DNA of 5,259 bases from NCBI GenBank assembly GCA_913009765.1, contig CAJVYT010000319.1, positions 1-5,259 of the forward strand, in the 5' to 3' direction. Under the pieces are notes generated by a model, which saw only the letters and a list, made by a program, of their open reading frames with translations, was not told where the DNA came from and did not search any database. The DNA is from an uncultured candidate division Zixibacteria bacterium (GTDB lineage: Bacteria; Zixibacteria; MSB-5A5; GN15; FEB-12). Position numbers and translations under genes: made by a program. This document shows, one piece after another, positions 1-5,040 of this stretch (positions are counted from its first letter, which is position 1; every line of letters begins with the position of its first letter).

Positions 1-114
1 TTATAATGGAGTACATGACTCGTACAAATGTATGAGATCTCTTATTTTTTCTTCTTTATTTTTTTTTCTGTTTTTTTTCTTGTTTTTTTTGTTTTTTTTG
101 TTATTTTTTTTTTT
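1..114. other. Non-biological T-rich sequencing noise
   Basis: Bases from about 45 to 114 are almost pure T, broken by single G or C bases, and they run directly into a full Illumina adapter. Read on the minus strand, the order is insert, adapter complement, then an A-rich run. That is what an Illumina read gives when it passes through a short insert and the whole adapter into empty cycles. The first 45 bases are less monotonous but lie beyond the adapter and cannot be tied to the genome. No gene should be called here. A reading frame from 28 to 297 exists only because poly-T encodes Phe and the adapter happens to be open. Confidence 0.9.
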
Positions 115-172
115 AATGATACGGCGACCACCGAGATCTACACTCTTTCCCTACACGACGCTCTTCCGATCT
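115..172 (+). other. Illumina P5 / TruSeq universal adapter contamination
   Basis: All 58 bases match the Illumina universal adapter as I know it, from AATGATACGGCGACC to CGCTCTTCCGATCT, with no mismatch seen. Its translation contains the peptide NDTATTEIYTLSLHDALPI, a familiar contaminant of protein databases. Native sequence starts at 173 and should be trimmed there. The break explains why the sulfite reductase gene that follows lacks its 5' part. Confidence 0.98.
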
Positions 173-173
173 G

Positions 174-776
174 GATACTCAGGCAATGGCTGAAATGGTT
201 AACAGCAAATTTTTCGGCAGAGAGTTTACTCATAAATTCAAGATGTCATTTTCAGGATGTCCTATCGACTGCGCCAGAACTAATGAGATGGATTTAGGTT
301 TTCAGGGAGCTGTTAAGCCAATATGGTATGAGGACGCCTGTACCGGCTGCCGCCTCTGTTCTTTTACCTGCCTTGAAGGTGCAATCAGGGCAGATAAAGA
401 TACGGGACATCCTATTATAGACAGGACGAAATGTCTTCACTGCGGTGATTGTATCAGAACCTGTCCGTCAGGTGCATGGGATGAAGATATAAAGGGGTGG
501 AAGGTTAGGGTTGGAGGAAAACACGGCAGACACCCCCTCTGCGGAAGCAGGATAGCGGAGTTTGTTGCAGATGATGAAATTCCGTCGATTATAGATAAAA
601 TTCTCGAATGGTATAAAACCAACGGCAAGGGGAAAGGCAGAAAAAGAATCGGGACTCTTCTTCTTCAAGATAGTGCATGGGACAATTTTATTTCTTTTGT
701 AAAATCGGTGCTTGCAGATAAAGCTGTAGATTCACCTCCACCTCCGGCAACGGTTGACATTCATTTTGGAAGGTAA
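174..776 (+). CDS. Siroheme sulfite reductase, ferredoxin-containing (AsrC/Dsr-like), 5'-truncated
   Basis: This is the C-terminal 200 residues of a sulfite reductase that reduces sulfite to sulfide at a coupled siroheme-[4Fe-4S] centre, probably in the cytoplasm. The frame is open from the first native base. ATG codons at 186 and 198 are internal, because the motif just after them lies mid-protein in the family. Counting from GAT at 174, SGCPIDCA (Cys 29 and 33) is the second half, C-x3-C, of the siroheme-cluster ligand set. The first half is missing. Two ferredoxin clusters of form C-x2-C-x2-C-x3-C follow (Cys 56/59/62/66 and 87/90/93/97). A GGKHGRHP segment, corresponding to the GG-(W/H)-G-(R/K) strand of AsrC and DsrA/B, comes next, then the helical C-terminal tail. 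The tail ends in an unusual PPPP stretch. AsrC is about 330 residues, so roughly 40% is lost to the contig end. The ferredoxin insertion and tail favour AsrC-like over assimilatory CysI, but AsrC and Dsr cannot be separated from this fragment. Confidence 0.88.
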   Translation, partial: DTQAMAEMVNSKFFGREFTHKFKMSFSGCPIDCARTNEMDLGFQGAVKPIWYEDACTGCRLCSFTCLEGAIRADKDTGHPIIDRTKCLHCGDCIRTCPSGAWDEDIKGWKVRVGGKHGRHPLCGSRIAEFVADDEIPSIIDKILEWYKTNGKGKGRKRIGTLLLQDSAWDNFISFVKSVLADKAVDSPPPPATVDIHFGR

Positions 777-853
777 AAAGACAGGAATTATATAATAAGT
801 AAGTTGGTTCAGTTTCTGAAAGGGAAAACATATAGGAAAATCTTGGCAGTAGT

Positions 854-1669
854 TTACTCTACACTTTCCCCATCAGTTCCACATTCAAGAGGATAATCTA
901 TAAGTTCTTTAATAGTTGGCGAATCTCCACAAACCCGGCATTCTTTTTTCCTTTCTATATCAATTCTTCTTAAAATCATTGCAAGGGCATCAACTACAAG
1001 GATGCCGTTAATTGTTTTACCTATTCCGAGAAGAATCTTGATAACTTCAGTTGCCTGAATTATGCCCACAAGTCCTCCTATGGCGCCGATTACTCCTGCT
1101 TCCTGACATGACGGGATTGTGCCCGGTTCGGGAGGGGACTCAAAGATACAACGGTAGCAGGGAGTCTTTCCCGGAATAACAGTAAAAACCTGCCCCATAA
1201 ATCTCAATATGCCTGCAATGCTCAACGGCTTTCCCGCCATAACACAGGCATCATTAACAAGAAATTTTGTAGGGAAGTTATCGCTTCCATCAACTACCAC
1301 ATCATACTCTCTTATGAGTTCCATTACATTTTCAGAGGTAAGCCTTGAATTGTATGTTTTTACATCTATATCAGGGTTAATCTCTTTAAGTTTCAACGAT
1401 GCAGAATCAACTTTTTTCTTATTAAGAGTTTCCATACTGTGCAGTATTTGTCGCTGAAGGTTGCTAAGGTCAACCCTGTCAGAATCAACTATTCCAATGG
1501 TTCCAATGCCTGATGCCGCCAAATACATTGCACAGGGAGAACCCAGACCACCTGCCCCGATAATAAGCACCTTGGATTCAAGGAGTTTCTCCTGCCCTTT
1601 CCCTGATATTTCAGGAAGAATGAGCTGCCTGCTGAATCTTTCTATCTGTTCTTCGCTAAACTTGAACAT
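854..1669 (-). CDS. HesA/MoeB/ThiF-family E1-like adenylyltransferase
   Basis: This 271-residue cytoplasmic enzyme should use ATP to adenylate the C-terminal glycine of a ubiquitin-like sulfur carrier (MoaD, ThiS or similar), which is then converted to a thiocarboxylate. The N-terminal RFSRQLILPE segment is typical of the family. GAGGLGS (38-44) forms the nucleotide loop, and D62 and D64 with N70, R73 and K86 fit the ATP site. DGSDNF carries the conserved Asp130. C171/C174 and C244/C247 are the two CxxC zinc pairs, and C188 in SCQEAGVIG is at the position of the ThiF/MoeB active-site-region cysteine. All key residues are present and there is no rhodanese domain. MoeB and ThiF are about 250 residues; the excess here is a C-terminal tail. 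The ATG follows AGGG at six bases. It lies 27 bases downstream of the DUF3467 gene and is probably cotranscribed. It converges with the sulfite reductase gene. Thiamine, molybdopterin or amino-acid sulfur supply are all possible roles, because no carrier gene is in view. Confidence 0.93.
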   Translation of the reverse strand: MFKFSEEQIERFSRQLILPEISGKGQEKLLESKVLIIGAGGLGSPCAMYLAASGIGTIGIVDSDRVDLSNLQRQILHSMETLNKKKVDSASLKLKEINPDIDVKTYNSRLTSENVMELIREYDVVVDGSDNFPTKFLVNDACVMAGKPLSIAGILRFMGQVFTVIPGKTPCYRCIFESPPEPGTIPSCQEAGVIGAIGGLVGIIQATEVIKILLGIGKTINGILVVDALAMILRRIDIERKKECRVCGDSPTIKELIDYPLECGTDGESVE

Positions 1670-1696
1670 TCATTACCCTGTATTTAAAATCTATTT

Positions 1697-2005
1697 TTAC
1701 TGGATATAATTAAATCCGTCAGGACCTCCCTGCGGAAGTTTTATTTCTCCAAAGTTTAATTCATATTTTTCTATATGCTGACTAAGCGCAATAGAAAGCC
1801 TTTTCGCATGCTGAGGACTTAAAATAACGCGAGCCTGAAGCTTACCAAATGGAGGATCAATGTTAATATAAATGAAATCGAGAGTAAACTCATCGTTGCC
1901 ATGGGATATTTTAGCAAGATTTGAATAAATTCCTTCCGCAATATTGTCATCAACCTTTATGTTCACCTGAATCTCTCTGCCATTACCTTTTTTTTCATCA
2001 TTCAT
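1697..2005 (-). CDS. DUF3467 domain protein, function unknown
   Basis: This is a small soluble protein of 102 residues with no signal peptide or membrane segment. It matches the DUF3467 pattern across nearly its full length: a YSNLAKISHGNDEFTLDF block (27-44), a PPFGKLQARVILSP block (51-64), then HAKRLSIALSQHIEKYE (66-82) and FGEI (85-88). The family's biochemical role is not known to me, so none is assigned. I chose the ATG at 2005 because GGGGG lies six to ten bases upstream of it. A TTG five codons further up at 2020 would place that G-rich site inside the coding region. The gene is first in a likely two-gene unit, with the E1-like gene 27 bases downstream. The upstream 130 bases carry an inverted repeat and a palindrome, so regulation at this promoter is plausible. 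Confidence 0.85.
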   Translation of the reverse strand: MNDEKKGNGREIQVNIKVDDNIAEGIYSNLAKISHGNDEFTLDFIYINIDPPFGKLQARVILSPQHAKRLSIALSQHIEKYELNFGEIKLPQGGPDGFNYIQ

Positions 2006-2068
2006 AACGATAACCCCCAATGTTTAGATTATTCTACAAGCACTATCTTAATTTGACTTTTTAATTTT

Positions 2069-2134
2069 AACTTGAATCTCATATCATATCTGTCCAAAAT
2101 AGATTTTTCACAATTCAAGTTTATAAACGTTTAT
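2069..2134. promoter_or_regulatory. Inverted repeat and palindrome upstream of DUF3467-E1 unit
   Basis: AACTTGAAT (2069-2077) is repeated perfectly in inverted form as ATTCAAGTT (2113-2121), with centres 44 bases apart, about four helical turns. The outer arm runs into the 12-base perfect palindrome ATAAACGTTTAT (2123-2134), which overlaps a second one, GTTTATAAAC (2119-2128). The element lies 64-129 bases upstream of the DUF3467 start. On the minus strand a TATGAT hexamer within 2081-2090 could be a -10 box, but its best -35 (TTGTGA) is 19 bases away, so the promoter itself is weakly supported. A paired operator is an inference from symmetry. AT-rich sequence gives some palindromes by chance. 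Confidence 0.35.
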
Positions 2135-2154
2135 TATGTAGAAGCATACTGCTA

Positions 2155-2321
2155 AACTACAGGGCACAGAGAAAAAGATTTTTTTCATCTCCCTTGAAAA
2201 AAAAAGAGATGAATATGAATGCCTTCCTTCTGCTTCAAGGAGAAGGAAATTAAACATAATAAAACAATTGGGCAGGCACGGAGACCTGCCCTTACGACAA
2301 TCCTCTCATTACTCTGTGGTT
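2155..2321. repeat. Structured intergenic repeat-like element
   Basis: The stretch is bounded by inverted, related ends: AACTACAG with GCACAGAG at the left (2155-2171), and CTCTGTGGTT at the right (2312-2321), whose complement is AACCACAGAG. Between them are three perfect stems: TTCATCTC/GAGATGAA (2184-2191 with 2206-2213), TTCCTTCT/AGAAGGAA (2224-2231 with 2241-2248) and GGGCAGG/CCTGCCC (2270-2276 with 2285-2291). None is followed by a T-run on either strand, so they are not ordinary terminators. ACCACAGAG-type and GGCAGGTC-type sequences recur between genes in many anaerobe genomes, in my recollection. I therefore call it a dispersed, possibly MITE-like repeat. No second copy is in the window. 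Confidence 0.4.
2270..2291. repeat. REP-like GC-rich palindrome
   Basis: GGGCAGG and CCTGCCC form a perfect 7-bp stem around an 8-base loop, CACGGAGA. The hairpin is clearly richer in G and C than the surrounding AT-rich DNA, and is followed by TTACGA rather than a T-run. The form resembles short palindromic repeats scattered between genes in bacteria. It could also act as a weak transcription or RNA-end stabilising structure. Confidence 0.45.
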
Positions 2322-2766
2322 AATTTTATTTTTTCTTTATTTATCTTCATGCGCTTTAAGACAACCTCATTTTTCATTATTTTAGCCCATTCAATAAAAT
2401 CAATATGTTAAGCTGTATAATAAGCTGTTTTTAAAATATCTTGGACAGCAGTGAACTTTTATATATCAAAAAAAAAATAAAAAATAATAACAAGTTTCCG
2501 GAAACTGAAGATGTTCAAGAAATGTATAGAAATGGAAACAGGATTGTATCAAATGAATGGAAGGCAAAAGAGAAAAGGGATAAATATTTTATGAAAGTCT
2601 TATGTGATAGTGATAAAGGGATAACGAGCTCTCACCACTTCTCTTTCTTTCAATCTCAAATCCGGTTTCATCAGACGAATTATCAACCCATGTTTAATTT
2701 ATGACGCTTGCTGAAGACCTTATTGCAGATACATTTGAAGGTGCTGAAATCGCGATTTATCTTTCC
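2322..2766. other. 445-base stretch without a supported gene
   Basis: The best open frame runs on the plus strand from a TTG at 2441 to 2704 (87 codons). It has no ribosome binding site, is very rich in Lys and Asn from poly-A, and shows no motif I recognise. Its stop overlaps an ATG at 2701 that opens a 24-codon frame, MTLAEDLIADTFEGAEIAIY and four more residues, ending at 2775. The same frame upstream of its near stop is protein-like (SISNPVSSDELSTHV). These pieces could be a decayed gene with frameshifts. A 22-codon minus frame (2377-2309) is also present. Nothing here meets the standard for a gene. Confidence 0.5.
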
Positions 2767-3369
2767 TTAGTGTAAATACCAGAATGTAAAGTCATCTCCA
2801 TCTGTAATAGTTCCGGGGTCTATTGTATTGTAAACCCTATTAACATTAGCAGGAGTAGGCACAACATCGAGCGTTTTGTTTTTTATCTTCAAGACAGGGC
2901 TTATCAAATCGTCTTGCAACATCCTTTTAGGCATACCTAATTTCTCGCCTATGCCAAGAGAAACAGTATTCCCTGCCCCTGCGTCATATCCGTCAGCAAG
3001 CAAAACCTTCATAAATGCCACAACTCCATATGCCGTCCCGTTAGGAACTATCGCAATCGCGTCAGTTACATATTGCCCTTTCCAATCAATTCCTGAAATA
3101 TTTATAGTTCCTGTGTCTGCTGTTGTTGCAGGGTCAACCACTATTACATTTCTTGGAACGTCAGGCTGAACCCCGTCAAATGCGGTATAAGAAGAATATG
3201 TCTGTCTTGCAGTCTGAATAGACGTATTGTTTGCCGCCAATATATCCTGAATATGATATGTTTCCATCCCCTCTGTTGAGTCCACAATATTAGAGAATCC
3301 CCGACTTCTCACTCCTGAATAAAGAGAAACAGAATCTACAAACAAACTACCGACTTCCTTTATATTAAA
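2767..3369 (-). CDS. Phage-structural-like protein of unknown function, cut near its 5' end by an IS
   Basis: Outside the IS this frame encodes up to 200 residues ending in DGDDFTFWYLH. It is rich in beta-formers, Gly, Thr and Asp, and has segments such as PDVPRNVIVVDP, INISGIDWKGQYVTD and GNTVSLGIGEKLGMP. This recalls uncharacterised structural proteins of tailed phages, though I cannot name a family. No other phage gene is in view. The frame stays open into the IS for 28 more codons (to 3453), but those residues are IS-derived. The true start is uncertain. A TTG at 3345 has AAGGAAG eight bases upstream (3354-3360) and would give 192 residues, all outside the IS. If instead the two IS flanks are joined, the frame extends to a GTG at 5052 without a ribosome binding site, behind a stop at 5080-5082. 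So the IS either removed a few N-terminal codons or sits in the leader and separates the gene from its promoter. Confidence 0.6.
   Translation of the reverse strand, partial: FNIKEVGSLFVDSVSLYSGVRSRGFSNIVDSTEGMETYHIQDILAANNTSIQTARQTYSSYTAFDGVQPDVPRNVIVVDPATTADTGTINISGIDWKGQYVTDAIAIVPNGTAYGVVAFMKVLLADGYDAGAGNTVSLGIGEKLGMPKRMLQDDLISPVLKIKNKTLDVVPTPANVNRVYNTIDPGTITDGDDFTFWYLH
3365..3369. repeat. Left target-site duplication (imperfect)
   Basis: TTAAA immediately precedes the CCTAAA end of the IS. It corresponds to TTGAA at 5036-5040, matching at four of five positions. IS1380-family elements make duplications of 4-5 bases, so the length fits. The mismatch means decay, recombination between copies, or an assembly join. 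Confidence 0.5.
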
Positions 3370-3383
3370 CCTAAAACCTGCAA
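3370..3383 (+). repeat. Left terminal inverted repeat of the IS
   Basis: CCTAAAACCTGCAA matches the complement of the right end, CCTAAATCCTGCAA, at 13 of 14 positions. Including the outer AA pair, 15 of 16 match. The inner half, CCTGCAA, is also the left arm of a hairpin just inside the element. Confidence 0.88.
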
Positions 3384-3404
3384 TCGGGATTAACCGATTG
3401 CAGG
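3377..3404. repeat. Perfect 11-bp hairpin inside the IS left end
   Basis: CCTGCAATCGG and CCGATTGCAGG pair perfectly around a six-base loop, GATTAA. The left arm overlaps the terminal repeat. The right arm supplies a second TTGCAGG, followed by TTAGG at 3411-3415, so the left end holds an inverted near-copy of its own terminal repeat. The right arm also covers the likely transposase -35 box (3398-3403). It may be a transposase binding or autoregulation site, or may block transcription entering from outside. Confidence 0.75.
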
Positions 3405-3427
3405 CAAAGGTTAGGAAAAGGTATAAT
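3398..3427 (+). promoter_or_regulatory. Transposase promoter
   Basis: A consensus -10 box, TATAAT, lies at 3422-3427. At 18 bases upstream is TTGCAG (3398-3403), a moderate -35 box sharing TTG with the consensus. Transcription would start near 3434, about 45 bases before the GTG. The -35 lies within the right arm of the left-end hairpin, so transposase bound at the end could repress its own gene. Confidence 0.6.
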
Positions 3428-3456
3428 CTCCAAAGGTTTAGAAACATTAACAAACA

Positions 3457-3475
3457 AAAAGGAGGTTCACCTTTT
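3457..3475 (+). promoter_or_regulatory. Ribosome binding site within a small hairpin
   Basis: AAGGAGG (3459-3465) is a strong Shine-Dalgarno sequence for the transposase GTG at 3478, although the 12-base spacing is long. AAAAGG (3457-3462) can pair with CCTTTT (3470-3475), leaving a seven-base loop, so part of the site is sequestered. Pairing in the loop region would shorten the distance to the start codon or limit translation. A role in keeping transposase low is an inference. Confidence 0.5.
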
Positions 3476-3477
3476 CA

Positions 3478-4809
3478 GTGAAGAAAATAACAGGAAACAG
3501 GAAGAAGAATCAAGTTAAAAGCAGAGCTTTAAGAATAAAAAGCGAGATGAGCGGTAAGGGTTTAACAACCAATGCAGGTCTTTTGCCGGTGTTGAAATTT
3601 ATGCAGAAGCTTGGATTTCGAGAGAGAATCAGTAAAACAGTTACCATAGAGAGGTCGTTGAATGCAAAGTACGATTTTTCGGATATAGTGCAGATGACAG
3701 TGGTAGGTTTGATAGCAGGAGCGACATCGATGGAGCATATAGTTACGATTTGCAAGGATGAAGTTATTCGTTTTATAGCGGGCTGGGAAGATGTACCGGT
3801 GCCCACAAGTGTATGTCGGATAATGAAGCTGGTAAGTTTCAGGAATGTGGTGGAATTAGAAGAAGTCAACCATAGATTCAGGGTTCAGATACGCAAGAAG
3901 TTGCAGCGTTTGGGCTATAGATTAAATTCATTTTCCTCAATGTGGATAGATGTGGATTCTACAGTGGAAGGGACATGCGGTAATCAGGAGGGGGCAGAGA
4001 AGGGATATAATCCTAAGCGCAAAGGTCAGAAGAGTTATCACCCATTGATGGCTTTTGTGTCAGAGACGAAGGAGGTGCTGCACAGTTGGTTTCGCTGCGG
4101 CAATGTTTACACGAGTAACGGAGTTGTAGAGTTTATGAAGGAAGTCATGGCACATACAAAAAAAGGGGTAAGAATTATTTTTCGCGGAGATAGTGGATTT
4201 TTTTCAGGCAGTCTGCTTGATTATCTTGAAACAGTGAAAGCGGGATATTTAATCAGGGTTAAGCTAAAGAACTTATCATCATTGTTTGAAAATAAGAATT
4301 GGCTAACGTGTGATAAAGGTTGGGAAGGGGTTGAATTTCAACATAAATGCAAAAGTTGGTCCTCTTCAAGAAGGTTTGTAGCGGTAAGGCACTTGATCAG
4401 AGTTGAAAAGGGACTTATAAATATGCCTGTTTATGATTATTTTTGTTATGTTACCACAGAAGAGCTTTCTCCTATGGATGCTCATCGCAAATACATGAAA
4501 CGAGCTACCTGTGAGACATGGATTGAAGAATGCAAAAGTCAGATGAGAGCAGGGAACATAAGGACGTCAGGTTTTTTGGCCAATGCAGCTTTGTTTCAGT
4601 CAGCGGTGTTAGCCTACAATATTTTAAAATGGATGTCATTGTTAACCGGTGGTGAAGTTCAAAAATGGGAAATAAAAACGATACGTTTGTATTTAATCCG
4701 TCTGGCCGGAAAGCTTATAAAAACAGGTCGCCGCTACATACTCAAGCTGCCGGAGCGATTTTTATTTCAGAAAAAATGGCAGCAATGGGAGACAGCCGCT
4801 TTACTATAA
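3478..4809 (+). CDS. IS1380-family DDE transposase
   Basis: This 443-residue enzyme binds the terminal repeats and catalyses transposition of the surrounding IS. The basic N-terminus (MKKITGNRKKNQVKSRALRIK) suits DNA binding. The RNase-H-fold catalytic residues are visible: IDVDST with D160 (D158 is nearby), FRGDSGF with D238, and E346. E346 sits in an exact Y-x2-R-x3-E-x6-K signature (Y339, R342, E346, K353), the hallmark of the wider IS4-like group. GNQEGAEKGYNPKRKGQKSYHPLMAF (168-193) is the block that points to IS1380. No stop or frameshift interrupts it, and the length is normal. It starts at GTG, with AAGGAGG 12 bases upstream; no better start exists nearby. Translation is probably weak because of the GTG and the hairpin over the ribosome site. 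The gene fills the IS and points away from the interrupted minus-strand gene. Confidence 0.95.
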   Translation: MKKITGNRKKNQVKSRALRIKSEMSGKGLTTNAGLLPVLKFMQKLGFRERISKTVTIERSLNAKYDFSDIVQMTVVGLIAGATSMEHIVTICKDEVIRFIAGWEDVPVPTSVCRIMKLVSFRNVVELEEVNHRFRVQIRKKLQRLGYRLNSFSSMWIDVDSTVEGTCGNQEGAEKGYNPKRKGQKSYHPLMAFVSETKEVLHSWFRCGNVYTSNGVVEFMKEVMAHTKKGVRIIFRGDSGFFSGSLLDYLETVKAGYLIRVKLKNLSSLFENKNWLTCDKGWEGVEFQHKCKSWSSSRRFVAVRHLIRVEKGLINMPVYDYFCYVTTEELSPMDAHRKYMKRATCETWIEECKSQMRAGNIRTSGFLANAALFQSAVLAYNILKWMSLLTGGEVQKWEIKTIRLYLIRLAGKLIKTGRRYILKLPERFLFQKKWQQWETAALL

Positions 4810-4970
4810 GCAAAAAAGTAGAGACCATAGAATATGACTAAAGTAACAGCAGGGAGAAATATGTCCTGAACGAAAACTAGGAAAAAATATCATTCTTTTT
4901 GTCTTAATACTTGGAGCTATTGAGGCTCTATGGCGAAGAATTTTGTAATCAAACGCTCTTTGGCTATAAA

Positions 4971-4992
4971 ATTGCTTCTGAGTCCAAGCAAT
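4971..4992. terminator. Possible weak terminator downstream of transposase
   Basis: ATTGCTT (4971-4977) pairs perfectly with AAGCAAT (4986-4992) around an eight-base loop. A short T-rich run (TATTTTT) follows about seven bases later at 4999-5004, and a second small stem, AGTA/TACT, spans it. The stem is AT-rich and the T-run is not adjacent, so termination would be inefficient. The rest of the 212 bases between the stop codon and the right repeat shows no gene. Confidence 0.3.
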
Positions 4993-5021
4993 AAAAGTAT
5001 TTTTACTCAAAAAAAAGGCAC

Positions 5022-5035
5022 TTGCAGGATTTAGG
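5022..5035 (-). repeat. Right terminal inverted repeat of the IS
   Basis: TTGCAGGATTTAGG is the inverted partner of 3370-3383, with one mismatch (13 of 14). The following TT extends the match to the outer AA of the left side. It defines the right boundary of the element. Confidence 0.88.
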
Positions 5036-5040
5036 TTGAA
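5036..5040. repeat. Right target-site duplication (imperfect)
   Basis: TTGAA directly follows the TTTAGG end of the IS and matches the left TTAAA at four of five bases. On the minus strand both versions, followed by T, encode Phe-Asn, so joining the flanks keeps the interrupted frame open. Confidence 0.5.

Larger units (their letters stand above)
3370..5035 (+). mobile_element. Complete IS1380-family insertion sequence, 1666 bp
   Basis: The element begins CCTAAAACCTGCAA and ends TTGCAGGATTTAGG. These are 14-bp terminal inverted repeats with one mismatch, and the match continues two more bases outward on each side. The length, the CCT start and the single 443-codon transposase all fit IS1380 (about 1.65-1.7 kb in the family). 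The layout is a 108-base left leader with promoter and ribosome-site hairpin, the transposase, then a 212-base right non-coding stretch before the right repeat. The transposase is intact, so the copy may be active. The boundaries follow from the repeats together with the five-base flanking near-duplication. Confidence 0.9.

Noticed and set aside
28..297. 89-codon plus-strand reading frame with a Phe-rich, membrane-like N-terminus
   Set aside because: It is translated from poly-T noise and the sequencing adapter, then runs in the wrong frame into the sulfite reductase gene.
808..820. TTCAG/CTGAA stem between the convergent sulfite reductase and E1 genes
   Set aside because: Only five base pairs with a three-base loop and no T-run on either side; not enough for a terminator call.
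2184..2213. TTCATCTC...GAGATGAA stem as a rho-independent terminator
   Set aside because: The loop is A-rich and long (14 bases), and neither strand has a T-run after the stem.
2309..2377. 22-codon minus-strand frame MKNEVVLKRMKINKEKIKLT...
   Set aside because: Lys-rich translation of A-rich DNA, very short, no ribosome site and no recognisable homology; it also overlaps the right end of the repeat-like element.
3370..3453. N-terminal extension MLMFLNLWRLYLFLTFA... of the phage-like gene, resembling a signal peptide
   Set aside because: These codons lie entirely in the IS left end, on the strand opposite the transposase leader; the hydrophobic look comes from the IS sequence.
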